Positions 53,594 to 63,149 of a DNA stretch of 64,000 nucleotides are shown piece after piece. The position numbers and the translations under genes are program-made. This DNA is from Streptomyces sp. NBC_00568 (GTDB lineage Bacteria; Actinomycetota; Actinomycetes; Streptomycetales; Streptomycetaceae): the NCBI RefSeq assembly GCF_026341855.1, contig NZ_JAPENW010000001.1:2294001-2358000 (forward strand), in the 5' to 3' direction. The notes beneath the pieces were generated by a model. It searched no databases. It was not told where the DNA came from and saw only the letters and a list, made by a program, of their open reading frames with translations. Each line of letters begins with the position of its first letter. Within the stretch, counting starts at the first letter, position 1.

Positions 53594-53666
53594 TAGCGGT
53601 GACCGGACTTGAACCGGTGACACAGCGATTATGAGCCGCTTGCTCTACCGACTGAGCTACACCGCT
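53594..53666 (-). tRNA. tRNA-Met (CAT, elongator)
   Basis: 73 nt. Acceptor AGCGGTG/CACCGCT, discriminator A. Anticodon stem AGCGG/TCGCT (one G-U) encloses CTCATAA, anticodon CAT. The first acceptor pair is A-T, so not the mismatched initiator. CCA not encoded. Confidence 0.95.
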
Positions 53667-53712
53667 GAGATGCGATCGGGTCCCGCCTTGCGACGGGAAC
53701 CTCTCGCACCAG

Positions 53713-53785
53713 AGCCCCAATACGGAATCGAACCGTAGACCTTCTCCTTACCATGGAGACGCTCTACCGACTGAGCTATTGGGGC
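53713..53785 (-). tRNA. tRNA-Thr (GGT)
   Basis: 73 nt. Acceptor GCCCCAA/TTGGGGC, anticodon loop ATGGTAA with anticodon GGT inside stem TCTCC/GGAGA. T-loop TTCGATT. Upstream of tRNA-Met by 46 nt, probably one transcript. Confidence 0.95.
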
Positions 53786-53796
53786 GAGCGATGAAG

Positions 53797-53826
53797 ACAT
53801 TACACGGTCCTCCGCCGATCGCCCAA
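53797..53826 (-). promoter_or_regulatory. tRNA-Thr/tRNA-Met promoter
   Basis: Minus-strand TTGGGC (53826-53821), 18-bp spacer, TAATGT (53802-53797), placing the start a few bases before the tRNA 5' end. Confidence 0.6.
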
Positions 53827-54039
53827 ATCCGTTTCGCGGCACCCGCCCCGGCCTGTTCCCACGGGCTTCCCCAGGCGTTCCCAGAACCCCTCACCGGCCC
53901 CTCGGACCCCCTGCGTCACACGGGGTGACAGCCCTCCGGCCGCCTTCGGACACCGGGCTGAACGGGCAGCCGAGGGAAGGGCCGGACAGCCGGAGGGCAC
54001 GGGCAGTGGACGGAGGGCGGCGGGGCGGGCCGGTGCGCG

Positions 54040-54091
54040 CGACGGGTCGGGGACCGGCCCGGCCCCGGGACGGCCGGTCCCCGACCCGTCG
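54040..54091. repeat. Perfect 20-bp inverted repeat in a divergent gap
   Basis: CGACGGGTCGGGGACCGGCC at 54040-54059 and its exact complement at 54072-54091, 12-nt loop. It lies between the divergent tRNA-Thr promoter and the amidohydrolase, so it is not obviously a terminator of either. The rest of 53827-54232 shows no gene. Confidence 0.85.
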
Positions 54092-54232
54092 ACGGGCCAC
54101 ACCGGTACGACTATTGCGCTCCTCCCCGACGTTGACGGGTCGCCGCCCTAGGCTCGACTCACGCTGCGTGATCTTGTCTCCCCACGCTCCGTAGTCGTCC
54201 CTCCCGCAGCCGCCCCGAGCCCCAGGAGTGCG

Positions 54233-55483
54233 ATGCCCGACAGTCAGCAGCAGCCGCCCCACTCCTCGGCGGGACAGACCGACACGGCCGCACTCCTGCT
54301 GTGCGGGGCGCGGCTCACCGACGGCCGGGCCGTGGACGTACGGCTGGGCGGTGGGCGTATCGAGGCGGTCGGTACCGCCGGGAGCCTCGCGGCGGGTGCC
54401 TCGGGGGCTCTCGCCACGAAGGTGGACCTCGACGGCTACCTCCTGCTGCCCGCCCCCGCCGAGGCCCACGCGCACAGCGACACGGCCCTGGCGGCCGACG
54501 GCGACGGCCCTCTGGCGTACGACGACCAGGAGATCCAGCGCCGGGCCACCGAAGCCGCGCTGCTGCAACTCGGCCACGGCGCCACGGCGTTGCGGTCCCA
54601 TGTGCGCGTCGGAGACGTACAGGGGCTGGACGCGCTGGCGGCGGTGCTTCAGGTACGGCGGTCGCTGCGGGGGCTCGCGGAGCTGACGACGGTGGCGATG
54701 CCGCGGCTGCTGACGGGCGCGGCCGGCGCCGACGGGCTCGCGATGCTGCGGGACGCGCTGAAGATGGGCGCTACGGTGGTGGGCGGCTGCCCGGACGCGG
54801 ACCCCGATCCGACGGGGTACGTGGAGGCGGTCCTGGAGCTCGCCTCCGAACACGGCTGCCCGGTCGATCTGCACACGGACGCCGCCGATCCCGCCCGGCT
54901 CGCCCGACTCGTGGCGATGGCGGGCGGCTTGCGGCCCGGGGTGACGCTCGGCCCGTGCGGCGGGCTCGGCCGGCTGCCCGTCGAGGTGGCCTCCCGCGCC
55001 GCGGACCAACTGGCCGCGGCCGGAGTGACGGTGGTGTGCCTGCCGCAGGGCGGCTGCGGGTCGGCGGACCGGCGCGGCACCGCTCCCGTACGGCTGTTGC
55101 GGGCGGCCGGAGTCCGGGTCGCGGCCGGCAGTGGCGCCCTGCGCGACCTGTCCAACCCGGTGGGACGCGGGGACCCGCTGGAGGCCGCCTACTTGCTGGC
55201 CTCGCGGTACGGGCTGCGCCCCGAGGACGCGTACGACACGGTGAGTTGTGCCGCCCGGGCCGCCCTCGGACTGCCCGAGGTCCGCGTGGAGGCCGGATTC
55301 CCGGCGGAGTTGCTCGCCGTACGCGGGGACCGGCTCTCGGGGGTGCTGTCGCTCGCGTACAGCCGGATCGTGGTGCACCGGGGGCGCGTGGTGGCGCGGA
55401 CGAGCGCGGTGCGGGAGTACTGCAACTCGGCCGCCGAGCCGGGGATGGAACTGCCTCGGCAGGGACGCGGAGAGCCGTCGTAG
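54233..55483 (+). CDS. Amidohydrolase (cytosine deaminase-like)
   Basis: 416 aa from ATG 54233; GAGTGCG precedes it. Amidohydrolase superfamily barrel: metal motif HAHSD near residue 80 (in [13 protein letters not shown]), then [13 protein letters not shown] (second His site) and conserved-site [14 protein letters not shown] in place of the usual SDD. The last part [20 protein letters not shown] is the typical C-terminal strand-rich end of cytosine-deaminase-like enzymes (substrates include cytosine, guanine, other bases). The catalytic core is diverged, so substrate is uncertain. Confidence 0.8.
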   Translation: MPDSQQQPPHSSAGQTDTAALLLCGARLTDGRAVDVRLGGGRIEAVGTAGSLAAGASGALATKVDLDGYLLLPAPAEAHAHSDTALAADGDGPLAYDDQEIQRRATEAALLQLGHGATALRSHVRVGDVQGLDALAAVLQVRRSLRGLAELTTVAMPRLLTGAAGADGLAMLRDALKMGATVVGGCPDADPDPTGYVEAVLELASEHGCPVDLHTDAADPARLARLVAMAGGLRPGVTLGPCGGLGRLPVEVASRAADQLAAAGVTVVCLPQGGCGSADRRGTAPVRLLRAAGVRVAAGSGALRDLSNPVGRGDPLEAAYLLASRYGLRPEDAYDTVSCAARAALGLPEVRVEAGFPAELLAVRGDRLSGVLSLAYSRIVVHRGRVVARTSAVREYCNSAAEPGMELPRQGRGEPS

Positions 55484-55507
55484 CCGGTGCGGAACGCGAG
55501 GCGGACG

Positions 55508-55765
<258 letters not shown>

Positions 55766-55898
55766 GCCGGAACGGCGGTCGCGCGTATGAGGGTGCGCGG
55801 CACCGCACGCCGAACGCGGCACCGCACGCCGAAGGAGGACGGCCCCGCGAGCGTGGAGGTCGTTGTACGCCCTCCACGCCCGCGGGACAGGCCTACCT

Positions 55899-56996
55899 CT
55901 AGAACCCGCCGCCGCCCAGGAGGGCACCGCCCAGCGAGCCGCCCCCGGGGACCTTGTCCACGGGCATCTCCGTGGCCCCCGACGGCGCGCTGACGTCACC
56001 CGCCTTTGAGAACTTCAGGACGAGCGGCAGCTTGGTGCCCTTCTGACCGTCGGCGAGGACGGCCAGGTCGACCTTGATCTGCCGGAGGTCACCGTTCTTC
56101 AGCGTGAAGTCGACGGCGACCTTCTTGTTCGGAGCGTCCTTGAGGTCCTTCGCCGTGGGGAGTTCCGCGCCTTCGGGAAGGTCGTCCTGCAACGGCCGGA
56201 GCTTGTCGAAGACACCGGTGAGCAGGTCACGGAAGTTGCCCTTGGCGACGACGTGCTCGACGCCGTCGGCGCCGCTCTTGGTCCGGAAGGTGACCTCGTG
56301 GGCGATGACACGGCTCACGGCGTCGAGGATCTTCTTCTGGGTCTTGGCGTCGATGTCGTCGGCACCGGCCCCCTTCGAAGCGCCACCGGCGGCCTTCCGG
56401 GAACTCTCCAGCTTCTTGGTGTCGACCTTCACCCAGTCGCCTTCGAGGACCTTCTTCATCTCCTTCTCGCTCGGGGGAAGGTCGTCGGCCGACGGCATGG
56501 GAAAGCCCATCGCCTTGCCGACGGCCTTCATGTCCGCGCGGTAGTACGTGAAGTCGCCGACGACCCGGTACTCGGCCAGGACGCCGTCGGCCCCCGCGAT
56601 CTTCATGCTCGTCCCGATGAGGTCCTTCTCGCCCGAATCCGCCAGCGGCTTCTTGGACTTGACGGAGACATCGACGCGCAGCCCGCTGAGGAACTTCGCG
56701 AACTCCGGCGGAAGGGCCTCGTCGGGACCGGACTCGCCCGCCAGCGTGTTGATCGCGGCGGCATCGGCGTCGAGGTCCAACTGGAAGGCGAGGGACTTCT
56801 GTTCGCCGAGCCGGTCGACGGCGTGGTCCACCTTCTGCCCGGCCGTGAGGTTCTCGACCGTGCCGCAGGCGGCCGCCGTGGCGAGGATGACAGCGGTGCA
56901 GCCGGTCGCGATGACGGTCTTGCGTATGACGGTGATGATGGTCTCCTCTACGACGCCGTACGGGCCCGCACGGCGTTCTTTCGTTCGCGTGTTCAC
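55899..56996 (-). CDS. Secreted lipoprotein (DUF/LppX-type, unknown)
   Basis: About 365 aa as drawn from GTG 56996, but the start is uncertain: GAGGAG at about residue 16 is followed by no usable ATG/GTG/TTG. Signal peptide with Cys in ILATAAACGTVENL. The mature protein is Lys/Asp-rich (DVSVKSKKPLADSGEKDLIG, DFTYYRADMKAVGKAMGFPM, WVKVDTKKLESSRKAA) and resembles actinobacterial lipoproteins of unknown function. It ends in a Gly-rich SLGGALLGGGGF. Confidence 0.75.
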   Translation of the reverse strand: MNTRTKERRAGPYGVVEETIITVIRKTVIATGCTAVILATAAACGTVENLTAGQKVDHAVDRLGEQKSLAFQLDLDADAAAINTLAGESGPDEALPPEFAKFLSGLRVDVSVKSKKPLADSGEKDLIGTSMKIAGADGVLAEYRVVGDFTYYRADMKAVGKAMGFPMPSADDLPPSEKEMKKVLEGDWVKVDTKKLESSRKAAGGASKGAGADDIDAKTQKKILDAVSRVIAHEVTFRTKSGADGVEHVVAKGNFRDLLTGVFDKLRPLQDDLPEGAELPTAKDLKDAPNKKVAVDFTLKNGDLRQIKVDLAVLADGQKGTKLPLVLKFSKAGDVSAPSGATEMPVDKVPGGGSLGGALLGGGGF

Positions 56997-57105
56997 TCGC
57001 TCTCGCGGTGATCACCCGTACTTCCACAGTGATCACCCATGTGACTCACGAGTTGCCCACAGGGTTGTGCGGCGAACGCGCTCATCCGGGCGTACGGTCG
57101 GGAAC

Positions 57106-57759
57106 ATGCGCATTGTCATCGCTGGTGGTCATGGTCAGATCGCGCTGCGGCTGGAGCGGCTGCTCTCCGCGCGAGGGGACGAGGTCGCGGGGATCATCCG
57201 CCGTGCCGAACAGGGCGACGATCTCCGGGCGGCCGGCGCCGAGCCGGTCCTGTGCGATCTGGAGTCGGCGTCGGTGGAGGAGGTCGCCGCGCACCTGCAG
57301 GGCGCGGACGCGGCCGTCTTCGCGGCGGGCGCGGGCCCGGGCAGCGGAGTGGACCGCAAGGAGACGGTGGACAAGGGCGCCGCGATCCTGTTCGCGGACG
57401 CCGCGGAACGGGCGGGCGTACGCCGGCACGTGGTCGTCTCCTCGATGGGCGCGGACCCGGCTCACCCGGGCGACGACATCTTCGACGCGTATCTGCGAGC
57501 CAAGGGCGAGGCCGACGCGTACGTACGGCGTACGGGCCTGGACTGGACGATCCTGCGTCCCGGCAGCCTGATCGACGACGCCGGGACCGGCCTCGTACGC
57601 CTGGAGGCCTCCACCGGCCGCGGCATGATCCCCCGCGACGACGTCGCCGCGATCCTCGCGGAACTGGTCGACACTCCGGCGACGACCGGTCTGACCCTGG
57701 AAGCGGTCAGCGGCTCGACACCGATCTCGGTCGCGGTGAAGTCGGTGGCGGGCAACTAG
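57106..57759 (+). CDS. NAD(P)-binding atypical SDR (NAD-dependent epimerase-like)
   Basis: 217 aa from ATG 57106, divergent from the lipoprotein. Rossmann motif MRIVIAGGHGQIALRLERLL; Asp-acid at end of strand 2 absent. YLRAKGEADAYVRRTGLDWT with Tyr-x-x-x-Lys-like residues, then ILRPGSLIDDAGTGLVRLEA. Resembles the yeast/bacterial SDR_a5/NmrA group. It is a different subgroup member from the product of 47935-48567. Substrate unknown. Confidence 0.87.
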   Translation: MRIVIAGGHGQIALRLERLLSARGDEVAGIIRRAEQGDDLRAAGAEPVLCDLESASVEEVAAHLQGADAAVFAAGAGPGSGVDRKETVDKGAAILFADAAERAGVRRHVVVSSMGADPAHPGDDIFDAYLRAKGEADAYVRRTGLDWTILRPGSLIDDAGTGLVRLEASTGRGMIPRDDVAAILAELVDTPATTGLTLEAVSGSTPISVAVKSVAGN

Positions 57760-57803
57760 CCCACATCCCGTCCCGGTGCCGGGGGCGTACCAGTGGCGGT
57801 GCC

Positions 57804-57836
57804 GGTGGCGGTGGCGGTGGCGGTGGCGGTGGCGGT
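57804..57836. repeat. (GGTGGC) hexanucleotide tract
   Basis: 5.5 perfect copies of GGTGGC, directly beside the stop of the zinc-ribbon gene, with more imperfect copies upstream. A short member of the same class as the 43-copy tract. Confidence 0.8.
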
Positions 57837-58049
57837 TCAGAACAGCGGGAGCTGGCCGGGGAATTCCGGGACGGTGTACCCGTCCAGCGCGGGCTGCGCC
57901 GCCCCGATGAGGGCCTGCCGGCGCGAACCGGGGCACGAGACCAGTTCCCCGCTCCCCCGCGCGCCGGGCGGATCGTGCCGGGCGAACCGCCCCGCGACGA
58001 CGGCGATCTCCCGACGGCACTCGGGGCAGTTCCTGCGACGCGATGACAT
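57837..58049 (-). CDS. Small CxxC zinc-ribbon-like hypothetical protein
   Basis: 70 aa, start MSSRRRNCPECRREIAVVAG at ATG 58049. One CPEC knuckle and a single further Cys (LVSCPGSRR). The rest is basic and hydrophilic, ending VPEFPGQLPLF. I remember similar proteins in other streptomycetes but no function. The frame has Streptomyces-like third-position GC. Confidence 0.62.
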   Translation of the reverse strand: MSSRRRNCPECRREIAVVAGRFARHDPPGARGSGELVSCPGSRRQALIGAAQPALDGYTVPEFPGQLPLF

Positions 58050-58375
58050 GGGATCAGTGTGCCCCGAGGGTCCCGACTTCCGTCGCCGCGCCCGTCACAG
58101 ACGGCCGCGGCGGTGCGGGCGTACGGCCCGTCCAAATGCTCGGACGGGCCGTACCGATGCTCGGACGGGCCGTACGGTGGGGGTCGAGTCCGCCCGCGCG
58201 GCGACGACCGGCGTTCCGTCCGGCAACATCGTGTCGATGCGCCCATCTGCCCCACAGGCACCCCATCGACTGCCGCCGAGCCGACCGCAGTGGGGAAACG
58301 CGGACTAGGCGGTTTGACGGGGGTCGTGCTCGCCAGGGCCGAGGTGGGTGAGATCCCGCTCCCGCGCCGTGGGCG
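58050..58375. other. Intergenic region with tandem repeat and hairpin
   Basis: Two copies of ATGCTCGGACGGGCCGTAC (58136-58154 and 58157-58175, period 21). The first copy's GGACGGGCCGTAC is the complement of GTACGGCCCGTCC at 58121-58133, making a 13-bp stem with an 8-nt loop. No gene seen. Confidence 0.7.
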
Positions 58376-59203
58376 TCAACTCACGTCGACGTAATCGGCC
58401 GCGCTGGTGGCGACGCCGGTCGTGGAGTTGCCGTAGTACACCCAGCGGTAGTAGCCGTCGACCGAGGCGGTGACCGTGGCCTTCAAGCCCCCGGTGCTGC
58501 TGGTGGTGGCCTTCTTGACCGTCTTGAAAGCGTCGGCACCCTTGGCGCGGAACTGGAGACTGACCGTACGGCCGCTGTAAGCGTCGTACTTCTTCGTGCC
58601 CCAGTTCGCCCGGGTCACCTTGCCCGTGACAGTGATCGACTTGCCCTTGGTGACCGGCTCCGGCGAGGCGTTGGTGGTTGCCTTGGCGGCGCGCTTGAGC
58701 TGAGCGGTCGTGGACCGCGTCTCCCGTTCCCCGGTCTTGAGGCCGCCGTCGGCCTTCCACAGCTTCAGCGAGACGCCGACCTTCCAGGTCGTGGCGTCGC
58801 TGTTGGAGTCGACGTGCTCCTGGCTCGGGTGCGGGTCGATGTAGAGGTTGCCCTCGCAGCGAGCGTGCTTGGAGTCGATCTCATAGCAGGTGTAGCTGCC
58901 CGGCTGAATGAAATTCTCTCCCGTGTCGGCCGCCGTCGTGATGCTGCCGCGGTAGAGGAAGGGGTACGCGTCGTAGCGGGAGGGGTCGTCAGTGCTGTAC
59001 CCGGAAGGCAGCGCGATGTTGAAACTGATGGGCGGCTCCACCTCCTTCGTCGTGCCGACGACGATCGGCTTGCCGTTGTTGATGACGATGTCCGACACGG
59101 TGATACCGGTGTCCGCCGCCTGAGCCGTCGGCGCGTTCAGCACCGAGAACCCCAGCGCCCCAACGAGCGTGGCCACCGCGACGGTTCGTCTGCCTGTCTT
59201 CAT
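58376..59203 (-). CDS. Secreted protein with Ig-like C-terminal domain
   Basis: 275 aa with Sec signal peptide MKTGRRTVAVATLVGALGFS ending at APTAQA. The mid part is extracellular-like (two Cys in SYTCYEIDSKHARCEG). The C-terminal about 80 residues form a beta-rich domain (GKSITVTGKVTRANW, TVSLQFRAKGADAFKTVKKA, DGYYRWVYYGNSTTG) seen in many secreted Streptomyces proteins. Function unknown. Confidence 0.85.
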   Translation of the reverse strand: MKTGRRTVAVATLVGALGFSVLNAPTAQAADTGITVSDIVINNGKPIVVGTTKEVEPPISFNIALPSGYSTDDPSRYDAYPFLYRGSITTAADTGENFIQPGSYTCYEIDSKHARCEGNLYIDPHPSQEHVDSNSDATTWKVGVSLKLWKADGGLKTGERETRSTTAQLKRAAKATTNASPEPVTKGKSITVTGKVTRANWGTKKYDAYSGRTVSLQFRAKGADAFKTVKKATTSSTGGLKATVTASVDGYYRWVYYGNSTTGVATSAADYVDVS

Positions 59204-59491
59204 TCACACCTCTTCAGGAGGATGCCGTTGCAAGAACCGGCAGCCTATCTGGCAGGTACATGGCCTCTGCTCTCCGACCGTCCGGCTCACCACTCCGCAG
59301 CCCATCCCTCCCGCCTTACTCGGAGTCGTGACCCCGACGTTCGAGAAGGACGTCACAACGGCATGCCGGACCCCCGAGTCGTCCGCACCGCGCTGTACAG
59401 CTGGGCCTTCAACAGGAACCCCATCCCGAGATACAGCGTTCGAACGCGAGGCTGCGTGAGACAACAAACTGATCGGCAGGGGGGTATGACT
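59204..59491. other. Intergenic region, nothing convincing
   Basis: No gene, repeat or RNA was supported. A hairpin-based tRNA-Tyr terminator begins at 59492. Confidence 0.4.
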
Positions 59492-59532
59492 AAGGGCCCG
59501 TGACCTGCTGTTTAGGCAGGTCACGGGCCCTT
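59492..59532 (-). terminator. tRNA-Tyr terminator
   Basis: Perfect 17-bp stem AAGGGCCCGTGACCTGC and complement with loop TGTTTAG, 10 bp beyond the tRNA 3' end. Confidence 0.85.
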
Positions 59533-59542
59533 GGTTCCCGGG

Positions 59543-59624
59543 TGGCGGCGCGTGGATTCGAACCACGGAAGGCTAAGCCGGCAGATTTACAGTCTGCTCC
59601 CTTTGGCCGCTCGGGCACACCGCC
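59543..59624 (-). tRNA. tRNA-Tyr (GTA)
   Basis: 82 nt with a long variable arm. Acceptor GGCGGTG/CGCCGCC, anticodon stem GCAGA/TCTGC with loop CTGTAAA, anticodon GTA. T-arm GTGGTTCGAATCCAC. CCA not encoded. Confidence 0.96.
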
Positions 59625-59825
59625 GGGGATGCTGCCCCTGAGCCCCGCTTCTGCGGTGCTCCCTGGCAACGACGTAAACGATACCTGATGCCCGGGGATG
59701 CTTCGCCACCCAATTGATCGACGCTTGGGGGGAGGGGGGTGGCTAGGCTTATGCGGATGCGGCCGGAGGCCTACGCAGGGCTCGACGGCCGCCCCTACGC
59801 ACCCCGATACAAGGAGCCACAGGAC

Positions 59826-60314
59826 ATGGCCGACTCCAGTTTCGACATCGTCTCGAAGGTCGAGCGGCAGGAGGTCGACAACGCCCTCAACCAGACCGCC
59901 AAGGAGATCTCGCAGCGCTACGACTTCAAGAACGTCGGCGCCTCCATCTCCTGGTCCGGCGAGAAGATCCTCATGGAGGCGAACTCCGAGGAGCGGGTGA
60001 AGGCCGTCCTCGATGTGTTCGAGACCAAGCTGATCAAGCGCGGCATCTCGCTGAAGGCGCTGGACGCCGGTGAGCCCCAGCTCTCCGGCAAGGAGTACAA
60101 GATCTTCGCGACGATCGAGGAGGGCATCTCCCAGGACAACGCGAAGAAGGTGGCGAAGATCATTCGCGACGAGGGCCCCAAGGGCGTGAAGGCCCAGGTG
60201 CAGGGCGACGAGCTGCGCGTCAGCTCGAAGAGCCGTGACGACCTGCAGGCCGTTCAGGCTCTCCTCAAGGGCAAGGACTTCGACTTCGCCCTGCAGTTCG
60301 TGAACTACCGGTAG
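59826..60314 (+). CDS. yajQ: YajQ family cyclic-di-GMP/nucleotide-binding protein
   Basis: 162 aa from ATG 59826 (AAGGAG 9 nt upstream). It reads [20 protein letters not shown], the YajQ start, and ends [17 protein letters not shown]. YajQ has a two-ferredoxin-fold architecture; some members bind c-di-GMP and act as transcriptional co-factors, the binding not verified for actinobacteria. Its function here is inferred. Confidence 0.95.
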   Translation: MADSSFDIVSKVERQEVDNALNQTAKEISQRYDFKNVGASISWSGEKILMEANSEERVKAVLDVFETKLIKRGISLKALDAGEPQLSGKEYKIFATIEEGISQDNAKKVAKIIRDEGPKGVKAQVQGDELRVSSKSRDDLQAVQALLKGKDFDFALQFVNYR

Positions 60315-60531
60315 AACGCCTGGGAGAACTCCTGGCAGAACGCCTGGTGACCCGTCCCGCACGCCGGGCGCCGACACGCTTCGCCAGTACCTCGCCGACC
60401 CGCCTCAGGGCCCGGGTCGCTGCGGGCGGTTCCTGCCGGGGTGTTCCTGTCGGGGCGGGTCATTGCCCGGGGCGTTTCGTCCCGCGGTACGAGGAAGCAG
60501 GAAGCGGCCGCGGGAGTGGCCGCCGCACGAG
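60315..60531. other. Intergenic region between yajQ and a convergent gene
   Basis: No gene was supported. A terminator begins at 60532. Confidence 0.4.
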
Positions 60532-60562
60532 GAAGGGTGGGCACCCGGGGTGTCCACCCTTC
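60532..60562 (-). terminator. Terminator after the GlsB/YeaQ gene
   Basis: 15-bp stem GAAGGGTGGGCACCC with one wobble pair and a one-base loop, 39 bp past the stop. Confidence 0.7.
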
Positions 60563-60600
60563 TCGTCTGCCGGCCGTGGTCCGGCCCCGGCGGTGCGCGC

Positions 60601-60867
60601 TCAGCGGCGCGAGTCGCCGAACAGGATGCGGTAGACGATCAGCAGCACGAGCGCACCGCCGATGGCGGCGGCCCAGGTGGCACCGTCGTAGAACTGCTTG
60701 GTGATGGGGTGGTCCAGCCAGCGGGCCGATATCCAGCCGCCTATGAACGCGCCCGCGACGCCGATGACGGTCGTTCCGATGAAGCCTCCCGGGTCGCGCC
60801 CCGGGAGCAGGAACTTGGCGATGGCGCCGGCCAGCAGCCCCAGAATGATCCAGCTGATGATGCCCAT
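60601..60867 (-). CDS. GlsB/YeaQ/YmgE-family membrane protein
   Basis: 88 aa from ATG 60867; a longer open frame upstream is not family-like. Three hydrophobic helices: MGIISWIILGLLAGAIAKFL, GGFIGTTVIGVAGAFIGGWI, and AAAIGGALVLLIVYRILFG. The GLLAGAIAKFLLPGRDPGG and GxxGAFIGGW pattern is that of small stress-induced transglycosylase-associated proteins of unknown function. Confidence 0.92.
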   Translation of the reverse strand: MGIISWIILGLLAGAIAKFLLPGRDPGGFIGTTVIGVAGAFIGGWISARWLDHPITKQFYDGATWAAAIGGALVLLIVYRILFGDSRR

Positions 60868-61046
60868 GTCCCGAACCTGCCCTTCCGCGCTGTGCTCACG
60901 CTGTCCCGGCCCTGTGAACTCGACCCTGCCGGGCCGTGCCCCGGCTGTCCGTGTCCGGTGCGGGTCGAACGCGTGCCGGTGCTGTGTTGATGAACAGGAC
61001 GTAGCCACGGCTCCCACCGGTTGCAGTGATCAGTAAGGTGCGGCGC

Positions 61047-62291
61047 ATGACGCCGTCCAGTCCCGAATTGCACCGCACGCTAGGAGTCGGTGACGCCGTG
61101 GTCGTCGGGCTCGGCTCGATGATCGGTGCCGGGATCTTCGCCGCGCTCGGCCCCGCCGCGCGGGCGGCTGGATCCGGGCTGCTGCTCGGACTCGCCCTCG
61201 CCGCGGTCGTCGCCTACTGCAACGCGATGTCCTCGGCACGGCTGGCCGCCCTGTACCCCGCTTCCGGCGGCACGTACGTCTACGGGCGTGAGCGGCTGGG
61301 CCCCTTCTGGGGGTATCTGGCGGGCTGGTCGTTCATCGTCGGCAAGACGGCCTCGTGCGCGGCGATGGCGCTCACCGTGGGCGCGTACGTCTGGCCGTCA
61401 CACGCGCACGTGGTGGCGGTCGCGGCCGTGGTCGCGCTGACCGCCGTGAACTACGGCGGTATGCAGAAGTCGGCCTGGCTGACGCGGGTGATCGTGGCGG
61501 TGGTCCTGGCGGTCCTCGCTTCCGTGGTGGTCGGGTGCCTCGGTTCCGACGCCGCCGATGCCGGGCGGCTGGGCATCGGACTGTCGTCGGGCGCGGGCGG
61601 GGTGCTTCAGGCGGCCGGTCTGCTGTTCTTCGCGTTCGCCGGGTACGCGCGCATCGCGACGCTCGGCGAGGAGGTACGCGATCCGGCGCGCACCATTCCG
61701 CGCGCGATCCCGTTGGCCCTGGGCATCGCGCTCGCGGTGTACGCGGCGGTCGCTGTCGCCGTCCTTTCGGTGCTCGGGTCGGCGGGACTGGGGCTTGCCC
61801 CGGCGCCGCTGGCGGACGCCGTGCGGGCAGCCGGGCTGCCGGGGCTCGTGCCGGTGGTGCGGGTGGGGGCCGCGGTGGCCGCGCTCGGCTCCCTTCTCGC
61901 CCTGATCCTGGGTGTCTCGCGGACCACGCTGGCCATGGCCCGCGACCGTCATCTGCCGGGCGCCCTGGCCGCCGTGCATCCACGCTTCCAGGTTCCGCAC
62001 CGGGCGGAACTGGCCGTGGGCGTGGTGGTCGCCGCGCTGGCCGCGACCGTGGATGTGCGCGGCGCGATCGGTTTCTCCTCCTTCGGTGTGCTGGCGTACT
62101 ACGCGATCGCCAACGCCTCCGCCTGGACGCTGAGTCCGGCCCCGGCGTCGCGGGTCGTTCCGGTGCTGGGTCTCCTCGGGTGCGTGACGCTGGCCTGTGC
62201 CCTGCCTGGTGTCTCGGTGGTCGTGGGGGCGGCCGTCCTGGCGGTGGGCGCGGCGGCCTACGGCGTACGGCTGTGGGCGGCTTCGCGCTAG
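61047..62291 (+). CDS. APC-family amino-acid permease
   Basis: 414 aa from ATG 61047. Twelve-helix transporter of the amino-acid/polyamine/organocation family. The first helix signature VGLGSMIGAGIFAALGPAAR, then PASGGTYVYGRERLGPFWGY, and FFAFAGYARIATLGEEVRDP with the conserved Glu are present. About ten further hydrophobic stretches follow. Substrate not predictable. Confidence 0.93.
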   Translation: MTPSSPELHRTLGVGDAVVVGLGSMIGAGIFAALGPAARAAGSGLLLGLALAAVVAYCNAMSSARLAALYPASGGTYVYGRERLGPFWGYLAGWSFIVGKTASCAAMALTVGAYVWPSHAHVVAVAAVVALTAVNYGGMQKSAWLTRVIVAVVLAVLASVVVGCLGSDAADAGRLGIGLSSGAGGVLQAAGLLFFAFAGYARIATLGEEVRDPARTIPRAIPLALGIALAVYAAVAVAVLSVLGSAGLGLAPAPLADAVRAAGLPGLVPVVRVGAAVAALGSLLALILGVSRTTLAMARDRHLPGALAAVHPRFQVPHRAELAVGVVVAALAATVDVRGAIGFSSFGVLAYYAIANASAWTLSPAPASRVVPVLGLLGCVTLACALPGVSVVVGAAVLAVGAAAYGVRLWAASR

Positions 62292-62295
62292 TGGG

Positions 62296-62862
62296 TCAGG
62301 AGGCCCGGGTCGCCGTCGTACGTATGTGGAAGTCGGGCCAAGGGGGGAGGTCCGCGCCGTCGTGGGACTCCTCGTACCAGCCGGTTCCGTCGAGCCAGGC
62401 GCGCAGCCAGGTCGCGAGGTCGGGTGCGTCCACGTACCAGGCGTGGTCGGCCTCGTCGGCGTTCGGCTCGTAGAGCAGGACCGTGGCGTCGGGGCTCCGG
62501 CAGTCCACGCACGCGTACATCCCGCAGCCCCAGTGGGATATCGGCAGGACGCCCTCGGGCCATGGCCAGTCGGGGTCCTTGCGGCCGCTCTCGCGGCTGG
62601 CGAGGTACTGCGGAACGACCGCCGGCTCGCCCGACGGCGGGCCGTCGAGCAAGGGCAACAGGCCGTATTCCGGACCGAATCCGCCGTCCCCGATCCGCAG
62701 GTAGAGCGAGGCGAGCAGCGCGGGCAGCGGGAAGCCGAGGACGGCCTCGGCACGGGCGACCTCGGCCGTGTCCACGGGCGCGGGCAGTGAAGGCCAGCCC
62801 CATGGGCGGGTGTTGCGGGCCTGCGTGGCAACCCGTGCCAGCAACTGCTCGATTTCGGTCAT
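62296..62862 (-). CDS. SMI1/KNR4 (SUKH-1) family protein
   Basis: 188 aa, ATG 62862. SUKH-1 features: VDTAEVARAEAVLGFPLPAL followed by LASLYLRIGDGGFGPEYGLL (the G-x-G-F/L core), VPISHWGCGMYACVDCRSPD-like strands, and a C-terminal tryptophan-rich helix LATWLRAWLDGTGWYEE. SUKH proteins are common toxin-immunity factors. No toxin is adjacent. It is convergent with the permease gene, 4 bp apart. Confidence 0.85.
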   Translation of the reverse strand: MTEIEQLLARVATQARNTRPWGWPSLPAPVDTAEVARAEAVLGFPLPALLASLYLRIGDGGFGPEYGLLPLLDGPPSGEPAVVPQYLASRESGRKDPDWPWPEGVLPISHWGCGMYACVDCRSPDATVLLYEPNADEADHAWYVDAPDLATWLRAWLDGTGWYEESHDGADLPPWPDFHIRTTATRAS

Positions 62863-63149
62863 GGGTTCATCATGCAGCGCGCCACTGACAATCGGGCAGC
62901 CTGTGGACAGCCCTCACGCCGGACGGACATCGAGGCCGTTTTCGGCGAGGAAGGCGAGGAGTTCCTCGAAGGTCGGCGGGCGTAGCCGGTACGCCGGGGG
63001 ACGCCGAGGAAGGTGCGGGCGATGTCCGCGGACTGCCGGACGAGCGAGAAGGGCGGTTCGGCGCCGCAGCGCCTCGCAGGCAGTCGTTCGGTGTGTCCAG
63101 GCACCGGCCGAGGCAAGGCGCTTCGACCGGCCGTCCCCGCTTCCACCCG
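62863..63149 (-). other. Possible decayed gene between YccF and SUKH-1
   Basis: The minus strand ends a frame with PTFEELLAFLAENGLDVRPA, which looks like the C-terminal helix of a real protein, but no start or family core is readable upstream. It may be a fragment. I see nothing else in this stretch. Confidence 0.3.

Noticed and set aside
53800..54102. A 100-codon minus-strand frame upstream of tRNA-Thr
   Set aside because: Overlaps the tRNA promoter and the 20-bp inverted repeat; Pro/Arg-rich with no start signal.
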